This document shows positions 1 through 8,663 of a DNA stretch of 64,000 nucleotides, piece by piece. The DNA is from Schleiferia thermophila (GTDB lineage: Bacteria; Bacteroidota; Bacteroidia; Flavobacteriales; Schleiferiaceae). The position numbers and the translations under genes are program-made. The DNA lies in the NCBI RefSeq assembly GCF_003337435.1, contig NZ_QPJS01000001.1:51451-115450 (forward strand), in the 5' to 3' direction. Every line of letters starts with the position of its first letter. The first letter of the stretch is position 1. The notes under the pieces were generated by a model that did not search any database, was not told where the DNA came from, and saw only the letters and a list, made by a program, of their open reading frames with translations.

Positions 1-141
1 AGCAAATAAAGCAATGGGAAAATCCCAGTTGGAAGTGTGTGGAGCTGCCACCATTACGGTCCCTTTTATCATATTATAGTCAGATACTTTCAACTTCCAT
101 CCTGAGACCTTAAAAAAAATACTTGCCAGTAGATATCTCAC
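1..141 (-). CDS. Lysophospholipid acyltransferase family protein (5' part only, cut by window edge)
   Basis: Reading the minus strand from about 141 to 1 gives an open frame with the segment MVAAPHTSNWDFPIALFA. HTSNWD is the H-x4-D catalytic motif of glycerol-phosphate/lysophospholipid acyltransferases (PlsC superfamily), which use an acyl donor to acylate a lysophospholipid at the inner membrane. The family motif normally lies 30-50 residues from the N-terminus, as here. No ATG suits the start: GTG at 141 or TTG at 165 are the candidates, and an in-frame stop lies further upstream. The gene is divergent from recG. The rest lies left of the window, so the exact substrate cannot be judged. Confidence 0.75.
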   Translation of the reverse strand, partial: MRYLLASIFFKVSGWKLKVSDYNMIKGTVMVAAPHTSNWDFPIALFA

Positions 142-249
142 AATTGTTTTCTGATTAGATTGCAACTTAATTTGTAATATCTTCCAAAACTAAAACAATT
201 TCTAATCAATCGAAGTTGAAAAACACAATTTTGCAAAAATCAGCAGAAT

Positions 250-2358
250 TTGAACTTTGACCTTGCTAAAACGCCCGTTGAGTATATCAAAGGTGTCGGT
301 CCTAAAAAGGGGGAATTGCTCCGAAAAGAGCTTGATATCCACACCTTGGAACATCTTCTGATGTACTATCCGTTTAGATATGTAGATCGCACCAACTTCA
401 ATACCATATCAGAAATAAGAAGTAATGATATTGATTATCAGGTAATTGGTAAATTTAGGGGGCTTTCAGAAAATAAAACCAAGAACGGACGAAAATTACT
501 TTCTGCATTCTTTTACGATGCTACAGGAACGGTTGAAGTTACCTGGTTTCACGGATTTAAGTGGATTAAAGAATTTATAAAACCCGATCTAGAGTATGTT
601 TTGTTTGGAAAGCCAAATTACTTCAACGGAAGCTATTCTTTTATTCACCCGGAGTTGGAGGTCAAAGGTGAACAGGTATCAGTTTCCTTTGGCAAGCTTC
701 AACCGATTTATTCCACTACTGAAAAGCTCTCTGCCATTGGGCTCCACTCAAAAGGAATCTCAAAAATACTTCAAAATGCCCTTGAAATCGTCAAGGGCAA
801 ATGGAATGAAATTTTACCTCAAAGTGTGATCGAACAATTTAATTTAATTGATAGGGAGGAAGCATTTACTCAGATTCACTTTCCAACTACTCAGGAACAC
901 CTGCATCAGGCGAAACTTCGGTTAAAATTTGAAGAATTATTTTTTATCCAGGTTTCAGTGGTTTGGCAAAAAATGTTTATAAAGCACAACCAAAAAGGGT
1001 TTGTTTTCCATGAAAAAACAAACTTTCTCAAAAGGTTTTATCGAGAAAAGCTCCCGTTTAACCTCACTAATGCACAAATCAAAGTGCTACGGGAAATAAG
1101 AGCTGATGTCACCTCAGGTCATCAGATGAATCGCTTACTTCAAGGCGATGTAGGAAGTGGTAAGACTTTAGTCGCATTGATTAGTATGCTTATGGCGGTA
1201 GACGCAGGGCATCAGGCCTGTCTGATGGCTCCTACTGAAATTTTGGCCCAGCAGCATTTTCAAACCATTTCGGAGTTGCTTGATGGACTTCCAGTTCAGG
1301 TCAGACTACTCACCGGCAATACCAAAGCTTCCTTAAGAAAAGAAATCAGTCAGATGCTCTCCGATGGATCTTTGAAAATATTAATCGGCACCCACGCATT
1401 GATCGAAGACTCTGTACGATTTAAAAACCTCGGGCTGGCAGTCATTGATGAACAACACAGATTCGGTGTGGAGCAGCGGGCTAAACTTTGGAGCAAAAAC
1501 AGACTGCCTCCTCACATTTTGGTGATGACGGCCACCCCAATACCTCGTACTTTGGCTATGACTCTGTACGGGGATCTGGATGTGTCCATCATAGATGAAA
1601 TGCCGCCCGGGCGCACTCCGGTGGCCACTTATCACATCACTGAAGCTCATCGGCTTAAACTCTATGGATTCATTAAGCAGCAAATAGCCAAAGGACGTCA
1701 GGTGTATATCGTTTATCCGCTAATCGAAGAATCGGAAAAACTCGACTTACTAGCCCTGGAAGAGGGTATCGAAAGCCTTCAACGCATATTTCCCCTACCA
1801 GACTACCAGTTCAGCGTTGTACACGGCAAAATGCCTCCTGATGTAAAGGCACATGAAATGGACCGATTTGTCAAAGGAATTAGCAACATTATGGTCTCCA
1901 CAACCGTCATTGAAGTAGGTGTCAATGTCCCTAATGCTACCATTATGGTCATTGAAAATGCCGAACGCTTTGGACTTTCTCAGCTACATCAACTGAGAGG
2001 CAGAGTTGGACGAGGGGCTGAAAAATCATATTGCTTTCTGATGACGGGAAATAAAATCTCATCAGATGCCAAAGTGCGAATTGAAACCATGTGCCAGACC
2101 AATGATGGATTTAAAATTGCAGAAATAGACCTTAAGCTTCGAGGCCCGGGTGAAATCTCAGGCACCCGACAGAGTGGATTGGCAAGGTTAAAGATTGCCA
2201 ATCTCGCTACCGACCAGGATATTATTCAGATTACGCGCGAGGCTGCTTTCAATCTCTATAAAGTTGATCCCGAGCTATCAAAGCCCGAACACAAAAATAC
2301 CAAACTTTACTACCAGCACCTTTATGCACACAATTCACACTATGCTAAAATCAGTTAA
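250..2358 (+). CDS. recG: ATP-dependent DNA helicase RecG
   Basis: RecG remodels stalled replication forks and branch-migrates Holliday junctions in the cytoplasm. The 702-residue product has the expected length. It shows an N-terminal helix-hairpin-like segment (VEYIKGVGPKKGELL), an OB/wedge domain over roughly residues 50-180, Walker A GDVGSGKT near residue 300, the DEQH box (VIDEQHRFG), the ATPIPRTL motif, and the C-terminal QLRGRVGRG motif VI followed by the RecG-specific tail. The start is TTG at 250: an in-frame stop at 217-219 leaves only a short window and no ATG or GTG fits the family N-terminus. It is followed by a separate promoter for the metalloprotease gene. Confidence 0.96.
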   Translation: MNFDLAKTPVEYIKGVGPKKGELLRKELDIHTLEHLLMYYPFRYVDRTNFNTISEIRSNDIDYQVIGKFRGLSENKTKNGRKLLSAFFYDATGTVEVTWFHGFKWIKEFIKPDLEYVLFGKPNYFNGSYSFIHPELEVKGEQVSVSFGKLQPIYSTTEKLSAIGLHSKGISKILQNALEIVKGKWNEILPQSVIEQFNLIDREEAFTQIHFPTTQEHLHQAKLRLKFEELFFIQVSVVWQKMFIKHNQKGFVFHEKTNFLKRFYREKLPFNLTNAQIKVLREIRADVTSGHQMNRLLQGDVGSGKTLVALISMLMAVDAGHQACLMAPTEILAQQHFQTISELLDGLPVQVRLLTGNTKASLRKEISQMLSDGSLKILIGTHALIEDSVRFKNLGLAVIDEQHRFGVEQRAKLWSKNRLPPHILVMTATPIPRTLAMTLYGDLDVSIIDEMPPGRTPVATYHITEAHRLKLYGFIKQQIAKGRQVYIVYPLIEESEKLDLLALEEGIESLQRIFPLPDYQFSVVHGKMPPDVKAHEMDRFVKGISNIMVSTTVIEVGVNVPNATIMVIENAERFGLSQLHQLRGRVGRGAEKSYCFLMTGNKISSDAKVRIETMCQTNDGFKIAEIDLKLRGPGEISGTRQSGLARLKIANLATDQDIIQITREAAFNLYKVDPELSKPEHKNTKLYYQHLYAHNSHYAKIS

Positions 2359-2396
2359 CACTTTAAACAAAATGATTTCTATCCTTTCTAAGTTTC

Positions 2397-2404
2397 TAAA
2401 TTTG
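2397..2404 (+). promoter_or_regulatory. Candidate -7 promoter box (TAAATTTG)
   Basis: TAAATTTG matches the Bacteroidota TAnnTTTG -7 element and lies 30 bases before the metalloprotease start at 2435. No convincing TTG -33 box is present at the usual distance, so this is a partial match only. Confidence 0.4.
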
Positions 2405-2434
2405 TAAAAAAGATAAGATTATTTAACACTTATA

Positions 2435-4498
2435 ATGAAGAAAATAGTTTCTTGTTTCCTCTTTTTGCCAGTACTGATAAGTGCTCAGGTAAATTTTCCT
2501 CACCGCTGTGGCACCAATCATATGACCGAACAATTGGTACTCAACAATCCTTCTCTGAAAGAACTCATCGAAGAATACGACCAAATATTGGCCAAGGGAG
2601 CTCAGGAATATGAAATGATCCACAAGCGCACACAAAATAATTTGATCATCATTCCTGTAGTATTTCACGTAATTTATGATGATGCTGTCAGCAACATCTC
2701 CAGGGAGCAAATCATGGACGCCATAAGAGCACTAAATGATGATTTTCGCCGAAGAAATAATGATACTGTAAATACCAGACCGATCTTCAAGCCTCTAGGA
2801 GCAGATGTTGAGATAGAATTCAGGTTGGCCAGCATCGATCCATTCGGCAATTGTACAGATGGGATCAATAGAATATTTAGCAATCTAACTAACAATGCCA
2901 ATGACAATGTCAAGAACCTCTCTATGTGGAATAACCGCAGGTATCTGAACATATGGGTCGTAAAAAACATACAACTGCCCAATCAGCCCGCTCAAGGTAC
3001 GGTTCTGGGGTATGCTTACAGACCCTTTTTTAATCAGCCCGGTATAAATGACGGAATTGTCATCAGGCACGACCGAGTAGGAACCATCGGCACTTCCAAT
3101 ACCAGAGGCAGAACCCTGACCCATGAGGTAGGGCATTTCCTCGGGCTCAAGCACCCTTTTGACGGCGGATGCTTTGGCGGTGACGATATCGCTGACACGC
3201 CTCCGGTTGCTAATGAAAGCTTTGGATGCGACTTACAAAAGAATACTTGCACCAATGATGTTCCCGATTTGCCCGATATGATAGAAAATTACATGGATTA
3301 TGCCAATGACAACTGTATGAACATTTTCACCATTGGCCAGCGCAATTACATGCGAAATGTACTTTCAACCTTTGCTCACAGAGCAGAACTTGTTTCACAG
3401 GCCAATCTGCAGCGAGTGGGTCTTATCAACAACACTCAATGCCCTCCGAAGGCATTTGGATTTGCTCCTCGCAGAGTAGCTTGTCTGGGGGACACATTAC
3501 AATTTATCGACATCTCAGCCGGTGGACCGGCTTTATCGCGTACGTGGTCTTTTGCAGGAGGCACCCCCTCTACCAGCAGTGATGAAAACCCGAGTGTCAT
3601 TTTCAATCAACCAGGCTTGCACAAAGTAGAGCTCACACTGACCAATGCCGCAGGCACAAGTACTTTCAAGAATTATGAGTACATAACAGTAAGACCCAAA
3701 CCAGCAAATTTCGGCAACTTCCTGAAAGAAGATTTTTCAGTCACCTGGTTGCCCAGTTTTAACTGGTTTGTTGAAGACGTAAACAACACCGGAAATTCAT
3801 GGACTACTGCCACCAATGCAGGCTACAATGATTTGCGCTCTGCCCGGATACTCAATGCGGACACAATGGCAGGCACTGTGCACAATCTGATTTCACCTAC
3901 CGTCGATGTAAGGTTTTCCACTAATCTGACGATGCGCTTCAGATATGCTTACGCCCGTCGAGATCCATCTAACAACGATGCCTTACGGTTTTACATTTCA
4001 CTGAATTGCGGCCGCACATGGATTCTGAGAAGAGCCGTTTTAGGCAATCAAATCATCACGGCACCGGATATGCCTACCGGCTCCTTCGTGCCGACCAACA
4101 ACAGCGAGTGGAAAGAAGTAACAGTTCCTTTGGGGATCTATTCAAATTTTCCGGAGGACATCATGTTTAAATGGGAATTTACATCCGGTGGAGGCAACAA
4201 TTTTTATCTAGATGATATCAATTTGGATGTGGTGGTCGGACAGGATGAGTGGAATACCCCATCCGAGATTTCTGTGTATCCAAACCCTGTATTTCGCGGT
4301 GGAATCGTGATTTTCGAAGCTCCTTTGGAGCTGGGACAGAAGGTGAAACTTCTCAGCATAACAGGACAAGTTGTAGCAGAATTTGAAAATTTAAACAACC
4401 AAACAACTCAGGAACTTCAAATTCCGGCATCTTTGTCCCCGGGTGTATATTTTCTCGTAACTGGTTCAGGAATTTCCAAAAAACTAATTGTCCGCTGA
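2435..4498 (+). CDS. Secreted M43 (pappalysin/cytophagalysin-like) zinc metalloprotease with PKD and T9SS sorting domains
   Basis: The product begins with a signal peptide (MKKIVSCFLFLPVLISA). It carries the zinc site HEVGHFLGLKH (HExxHxxGxxH) near residue 230 and a downstream Met-turn YMDY, the signature of M43 metalloproteases. A PKD-like beta domain follows (around residues 340-420, with the typical TWSFAGGTPSTS region), then a jelly-roll-like region. The last 80 residues form a type IX secretion C-terminal domain (VYPNPV...GVYFLV...KKLIVR). It should be exported through the Sec and T9SS systems and released or anchored at the surface. The stop overlaps the cinA start by one base (TGATG), suggesting co-transcription, although no functional link is evident. 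Its substrate is unknown. Confidence 0.9.
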   Translation: MKKIVSCFLFLPVLISAQVNFPHRCGTNHMTEQLVLNNPSLKELIEEYDQILAKGAQEYEMIHKRTQNNLIIIPVVFHVIYDDAVSNISREQIMDAIRALNDDFRRRNNDTVNTRPIFKPLGADVEIEFRLASIDPFGNCTDGINRIFSNLTNNANDNVKNLSMWNNRRYLNIWVVKNIQLPNQPAQGTVLGYAYRPFFNQPGINDGIVIRHDRVGTIGTSNTRGRTLTHEVGHFLGLKHPFDGGCFGGDDIADTPPVANESFGCDLQKNTCTNDVPDLPDMIENYMDYANDNCMNIFTIGQRNYMRNVLSTFAHRAELVSQANLQRVGLINNTQCPPKAFGFAPRRVACLGDTLQFIDISAGGPALSRTWSFAGGTPSTSSDENPSVIFNQPGLHKVELTLTNAAGTSTFKNYEYITVRPKPANFGNFLKEDFSVTWLPSFNWFVEDVNNTGNSWTTATNAGYNDLRSARILNADTMAGTVHNLISPTVDVRFSTNLTMRFRYAYARRDPSNNDALRFYISLNCGRTWILRRAVLGNQIITAPDMPTGSFVPTNNSEWKEVTVPLGIYSNFPEDIMFKWEFTSGGGNNFYLDDINLDVVVGQDEWNTPSEISVYPNPVFRGGIVIFEAPLELGQKVKLLSITGQVVAEFENLNNQTTQELQIPASLSPGVYFLVTGSGISKKLIVR

Positions 4499-5811
4499 TG
4501 TTGGCCGAAATCATAACCATTGGCGATGAGCTGCTCATAGGACAGGTCATCGATACCAACTCGGCTTGGATAGCTCAAAAGCTCAATGAGTCAGGAGTCG
4601 AAGTGATACAACGCAGAGCCATAGGTGATAACAGAGATGAAATTTTCAGAGCGCTTGACTCCATTCATCCAGATACAAAGCTGGTAATATTGACCGGAGG
4701 TCTGGGACCAACGCGCGATGACATCACAAAAAAAACCCTTGCTGAATACTTCGGCCAGGAGTTGATCTTTCACGAAGAGACCCTTCGACATATTACCAAC
4801 ATTTTTACCAAGCTGGATAGGGAAGTCAACGAACTGAATGCTTCCCAGGCCTGGCTTCCATCGGGTTGTACCCCGTTGAAAAATATGTACGGCACTGCAC
4901 CGGGCATGCAATTTGAAAAAAATGGAGTTTACTATTTTTCCCTTCCGGGTGTGCCTTACGAAATGAAAGCCCTGTTTGAATCCTACATTCAGCCTTTTAT
5001 CAGGGAGAAATTGACACCCGATTATCAGATTGTCCATGCCGTTTTTCACACACAGGGAATTCCGGAAAGCATACTCGCAAAAAGACTTGAAAACTGGGAA
5101 CTCAATCTGCCACCACAGCTGAAATTAGCCTATTTGCCATCGGCTGGCGCTGTACGGCTGAGACTCACCGCCAGAGGCAAAAAAAATGAAGACCTGAAGG
5201 CAATACTGGATGCTCAAAGCAAAAAATTACGCGAATTGCTAGGGGCTGATTTGTACGCTGAGGGCGATGAGCCACTGGAAGTAGTGGTAGGCAAATTACT
5301 CAAAACCAACCACAAAACCCTTGCACTGGCTGAAAGCTGCACCGGCGGGTATATCTCACATCTGATAACAAGCGTTCCAGGAAGTTCGGCTTATTACATG
5401 GGTGGAGTAGTGGCCTATGACTATATGGCCAAAGAAGTTGCGCTGGGAGTTAATCACGACGATATTGTCAATTTTGGAGCAGTGAGCAGTCAGGTAGTGA
5501 TTCAGATGGCTGACGGTGCACGTTCCGTATTCAACACAGACTATGCCTTGAGTGCTTCCGGTATTGCCGGTCCTGATGGAGGCACACCTGAAAAGCCTGT
5601 AGGCACTGTATGGATTGGGATTGCTACACCTACCGAAACTCGAGCATATCTGTTTCGCTTTGGAAACGATCGAATGCGCAATATTCGCAAAACAGCCCTT
5701 GCTGCACTTAATCTTCTGAGAAGATCTCTCAATTCCTTAGACCTGGACGACATCGACCTTCCCGACCTGAAAAGCATCGTGGTAAGCAAGCGAGAAAAGA
5801 TGGCAAATTGA
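4498..5811 (+). CDS. cinA: CinA: MoaB-like domain fused to nicotinamide-nucleotide amidase
   Basis: The protein has two modules. Residues 1-170 are a molybdopterin-binding/MoaB-like domain with GDELLIGQVIDTNS and TGGLGPTRDD. The C-terminal 160 residues are a CinA/PncC amidase domain (LAESCTGGYISHLITSVPGSSAYYMGGVVAY...SGIAGPDGGTPEKPVGTVWIG). Known family members hydrolyse NMN to nicotinate mononucleotide and ADP-ribose derivatives in pyridine nucleotide salvage. The length of 437 residues is slightly above the usual 410-430. The start overlaps the previous stop (TGATG). The stop TGA abuts the stop of the convergent DUF3365 gene directly (TGA|TCA), leaving no room for an intergenic terminator. 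Confidence 0.95.
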   Translation: MLAEIITIGDELLIGQVIDTNSAWIAQKLNESGVEVIQRRAIGDNRDEIFRALDSIHPDTKLVILTGGLGPTRDDITKKTLAEYFGQELIFHEETLRHITNIFTKLDREVNELNASQAWLPSGCTPLKNMYGTAPGMQFEKNGVYYFSLPGVPYEMKALFESYIQPFIREKLTPDYQIVHAVFHTQGIPESILAKRLENWELNLPPQLKLAYLPSAGAVRLRLTARGKKNEDLKAILDAQSKKLRELLGADLYAEGDEPLEVVVGKLLKTNHKTLALAESCTGGYISHLITSVPGSSAYYMGGVVAYDYMAKEVALGVNHDDIVNFGAVSSQVVIQMADGARSVFNTDYALSASGIAGPDGGTPEKPVGTVWIGIATPTETRAYLFRFGNDRMRNIRKTALAALNLLRRSLNSLDLDDIDLPDLKSIVVSKREKMAN

Positions 5812-6432
5812 TCATTCAGAGCTTGATGCAGAGCCTGATGGAGCTGCAGATAAATATACAACCCAGGCTCCCCTGAGTTCGTTCAAGTTAAAATCATACG
5901 CCCTGTCGTCGGGATATCGCTTTTGTATCTCTGCCATGGTTGCATCGGCGATGTCACCGCGCTCCCGGATCCCGTGGCAATTCAGACATAAAGGTTTCAT
6001 GATGATCGGTTCAAAATGACGGATGTAACCATCGAATAAATCCAAGGTCTGAGCCGGTGGTATCTGACCCTTGGCCGAAAGTTCTGCCATATGCTGGAGT
6101 ACAGCAGATTCAATTGAATCAGGTTTGTTGGCGGGATTGCGGTATCTCAGTGCCACTCTTCTGACTAATACGCCATAGTGTTTTGAAAGAGAATCCGTGA
6201 CAAACAATGCCCTTTCATTGCAATACCCGACCGCCTTTGAAGCGTCTCCATCTTTCATCCCCTTCATCAATTCGTTGAGCAGTGCTTCCTGCATGATACC
6301 CACTATTTTCCGGGCATCTGTCCTCGGCTGCCCGGTAAACAGTTGGCTAGTCTCCTCTTTCTCGGCTCTCTGACCACATTGGTTGCAGAGAAGTACGATT
6401 GCTCCGATTACTACAACAGCAAATTTTTTCAT
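5812..6432 (-). CDS. DUF3365 (Tll0287-like) lipoprotein with a c-type haem motif
   Basis: The product has an N-terminal hydrophobic segment ending in a Cys (VIGAIVLLCNQCG), which suggests an exported, lipid-anchored protein. A Tll0287/DUF3365-like domain fills most of the rest (GYCNERA...VRRVALRYRNPANKPD...FEPIIMKPLCLNCHG). The single CLNCH is a CxxCH haem-attachment motif. A longer frame extends to 6537, but I chose ATG at 6432 because it gives a clean signal peptide and overlaps the upstream rhodanese stop as ATGA, implying translational coupling. Family function is poorly known; redox or ligand sensing in the periplasm is inferred. It ends exactly against the cinA stop. Confidence 0.75.
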   Translation of the reverse strand: MKKFAVVVIGAIVLLCNQCGQRAEKEETSQLFTGQPRTDARKIVGIMQEALLNELMKGMKDGDASKAVGYCNERALFVTDSLSKHYGVLVRRVALRYRNPANKPDSIESAVLQHMAELSAKGQIPPAQTLDLFDGYIRHFEPIIMKPLCLNCHGIRERGDIADATMAEIQKRYPDDRAYDFNLNELRGAWVVYLSAAPSGSASSSE

Positions 6433-6800
6433 CTCCTTGACCATTTGTTGTATCCACCATCGAGATTTCCGATGTACGAAAATCCAGCTTTTTTCAATAC
6501 GTCTATGCTCGCTGTGCTTCTGCGACCGCTGGCGCAATACACCAATACGCTATCGTACCCTCTGATTTGCTTCACTTTCTGCTCAAAATCATCACTGTAA
6601 AAATCAATGTTGACAGCACCCGGAATATGACCAGCTTTATATTCGTCCAAGGTACGGACATCCAATATCAATACATTTGGCGATTGTCTTATTTTATCAA
6701 ACTTTGATTTATCTAAAACATATACTTCACCTGGCTCGGTGACCGATGTACATCCTAAAATCCAAAGCGAAAAAAATAGCGACTTGTAATAGGCTCTCAT
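6429..6800 (-). CDS. Rhodanese-domain lipoprotein
   Basis: A single rhodanese domain of 123 residues carries the active-site loop CASGRRS and the conserved DVRTLDEYKAGHIPGAVNI segment. The N-terminus (SLFFSLWILGCTS) has a lipobox-like Cys, so the protein probably sits in the periplasm or outer membrane. Rhodaneses transfer sulfane sulfur through the active-site Cys; the physiological substrate here is unknown. Its stop overlaps the start of the DUF3365 haem-motif gene by four bases (ATGA), so the two are probably made together, and a shared periplasmic redox/sulfur role is a reasonable inference. Confidence 0.85.
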   Translation of the reverse strand: MRAYYKSLFFSLWILGCTSVTEPGEVYVLDKSKFDKIRQSPNVLILDVRTLDEYKAGHIPGAVNIDFYSDDFEQKVKQIRGYDSVLVYCASGRRSTASIDVLKKAGFSYIGNLDGGYNKWSRR

Positions 6801-6808
6801 GGACCAGG

Positions 6809-7177
6809 TTATTTCTTAAACACCAAATATACTGCAATCACTAGTAGAATAAAAGCAATTACATGATTGAGTCTGAGGTGTTCGGATTTGAAAAACAACA
6901 AAGCAAAAATCAGAAAGACTGTAATAGAAATTACTTCCTGAATTACTTTAAGTTGAAGAAGCGAAAAGGGGCCGCCGTATTCCCTGAATCCAATCCGATT
7001 GGCAGGTACCTGCAGGAAATATTCAAAAAGAGCAATTCCCCAACTGATCAAGACTACCGAGATAATACCAAGGTTTTCAAATCCTTTCAGGTCTTTAAAT
7101 TTCAGATGTCCATACCAGGCCAGTGTCATAAATGTATTGCTCAAAATAAGCAAACCTATACTTATAAATCCCTTCAT
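6809..7177 (-). CDS. DMT-superfamily membrane protein (DUF486)
   Basis: This small 122-residue protein has about four hydrophobic helices and the family-specific segments LAWYGHLKFK, EYFLQVPANRIG and GGPFSLLQLKVIQEVI, which identify DUF486 in the drug/metabolite transporter superfamily. The frame extends to 7222, but ATG at 7177 (MKGFISIGLL) gives the standard N-terminus starting at the first membrane helix. It lies 8 bases upstream of the rhodanese gene on the same strand. No substrate is known. Confidence 0.82.
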   Translation of the reverse strand: MKGFISIGLLILSNTFMTLAWYGHLKFKDLKGFENLGIISVVLISWGIALFEYFLQVPANRIGFREYGGPFSLLQLKVIQEVISITVFLIFALLFFKSEHLRLNHVIAFILLVIAVYLVFKK

Positions 7178-7263
7178 CTTTGGCAATAAAAAACCATCGC
7201 GAAGGTAATTTGAGGCCTTCACTTGATGGTATCGCTACAGGCTGGAATGGCTAGTTTGTTCAA

Positions 7264-7857
7264 CTAAATTTTTTGCAAATGAATAAAAAACTCTTTTCCT
7301 GCCCTTTGTGGAATACTTTTATCAGTTTTCTCAAGCGAAAGAATTTTGAAAAATTTAGAAAATCGGCTCATGTATTCTTCATAACTGCCTCCGAAAGGTG
7401 GACCTTCATTCGAGAGTGGAAAATCAAAGAGCAAACCGGCCAGTTGGCCGCCTTTTCTGAGCAGTGACCACGATTTTTTGACATAATGGTCTCTGAGCGA
7501 TGGATTAAGAGCGCAGAAAAATGTTTGTTCCAGAATCAGGTCATATTGCTCTTCTGGAAGATTAAAAAAGTCAGAATGAACAAGCCGATGCTCCGGAAAA
7601 CCTGGAAATCTTTTCTTCAAATTTTCCAAAGGCACTTTGGATATATCCACTACGGTTACATCAGCGTATCCGGCTTTATAAAGAGCCTCAGCTTCATAGG
7701 CATTGCCGGCGCCGGGGATGAGTATTTTTGAATCTTTGGAAATGTTGTTAAAGACAAATTCCACAATGGCGGGCGACGGATATCCAATATCCCACCCGGT
7801 TTGACCGATGCTCCATCTTTCTGTCCAATACTTTTCACCTAAAATTACAGGATCCAT
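7264..7857 (-). CDS. TPMT-family SAM-dependent methyltransferase
   Basis: The product resembles thiopurine S-methyltransferase family enzymes: YWTERWSIGQTGWDIGYPSPAI at the N-terminus, the SAM-binding loop LIPGAGNAYEAEAL, VVDIS as the acidic motif, and LILEQTFFCALNP. Bacterial members methylate sulfur, selenium or tellurium compounds or small thiols; the substrate here is not predictable. The start at 7857 lies inside the 3' end of the upstream T9SS gene (13-base overlap), so the two are co-transcribed. The length of 197 residues is normal for the family. Confidence 0.85.
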   Translation of the reverse strand: MDPVILGEKYWTERWSIGQTGWDIGYPSPAIVEFVFNNISKDSKILIPGAGNAYEAEALYKAGYADVTVVDISKVPLENLKKRFPGFPEHRLVHSDFFNLPEEQYDLILEQTFFCALNPSLRDHYVKKSWSLLRKGGQLAGLLFDFPLSNEGPPFGGSYEEYMSRFSKFFKILSLEKTDKSIPQRAGKEFFIHLQKI

Positions 7858-8663
7858 AGTTTTTGGACGACCTCTTTGCCATTTAGACCTTTTACCCTCA
7901 GCAAGTAGACTCCGGTTTTCAGACCACTTAACTGCACACTAATTTCTGTTTGGTTATTAAAGTACTTTTCCAGAATCCTGCGTCCATCGAGGGTAAAAAT
8001 CTCCACATCGGTAAAAGGTATATCCGACACGATATTGACAAACTCGTTTGTTGCAGGGTTGGGAAACAACTTTACCTGGAATGGTGGCCTATAATCTCTC
8101 TGACCGAGAGACGCTTCCTGCACAATCAGGCTGCCCAGTATAGTTTGATCTCCAGAGGTTGTGCCATTGTCGTTTACCGCATTAATTGCCGTGTAGAAAG
8201 CCACTTCTCCGCTTCCGGCCGGAGGAGCGGTCCAGTCAACTTGCCAGGTGCGGCTGTTGTTGGAGCCCTGAGTACCTTGAAAAGTATGCGATACGTATCT
8301 GTTGTTGATTCTCAGCTGAGTCTGATTGTTTGTCAATGTCCACGTGCCTGTAAAAGATGGATTTGCTGTAGTATTGGTCTGGGAAGTGAGCATAAATCCA
8401 AACCGATTAAAAGTCGGGTGAGATGCGCTGAGGGTGATGGTGTAGGTGGATCCTGGTTCATATCCGCTGGCTGGAATGTTGGTTTGAATTAAATTGGTTC
8501 CTGTCACAGGCTGTTCGCTGTGGCAGCTCGAACAATTCAACCCATTGTCTATAGGAGCTCCGGTGTAACCTGCAGAAAAGGCTCCATTCGAATTTGAGTT
8601 GAGATGTACCGAGAAAATCAGTGCGAAAAGAACTGAAAAAACCACGAAGTATGTGTTCTTCAT
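7845..8663 (-). CDS. Secreted CxxCH-containing protein with T9SS sorting domain
   Basis: The protein has a signal peptide (FVVFSVLFALIFSVHLNS), then GAPIDNGLNCSSCHSEQP with a CxxCH haem-like motif, a beta-rich domain (GSTYTITLSASHPTFNRFGF...SRTWQVDWTAPPAGSGEVAFYTAINA) of the kind annotated choice-of-anchor V/Reeler-like, and a type IX C-terminal sorting domain (KLFPNPATNEF...TGVYLLRV). It is therefore exported across both membranes. Whether haem is actually bound is not shown by the sequence. It overlaps lpxK by four bases (ATGA) and the methyltransferase by 13. Confidence 0.85.
   Translation of the reverse strand: MKNTYFVVFSVLFALIFSVHLNSNSNGAFSAGYTGAPIDNGLNCSSCHSEQPVTGTNLIQTNIPASGYEPGSTYTITLSASHPTFNRFGFMLTSQTNTTANPSFTGTWTLTNNQTQLRINNRYVSHTFQGTQGSNNSRTWQVDWTAPPAGSGEVAFYTAINAVNDNGTTSGDQTILGSLIVQEASLGQRDYRPPFQVKLFPNPATNEFVNIVSDIPFTDVEIFTLDGRRILEKYFNNQTEISVQLSGLKTGVYLLRVKGLNGKEVVQKLWIL

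Noticed and set aside
5812..5814. Unusual shared stop site TGATCA between cinA and the DUF3365 gene
   Set aside because: Stops abut exactly but there is no sign of function beyond tight packing.
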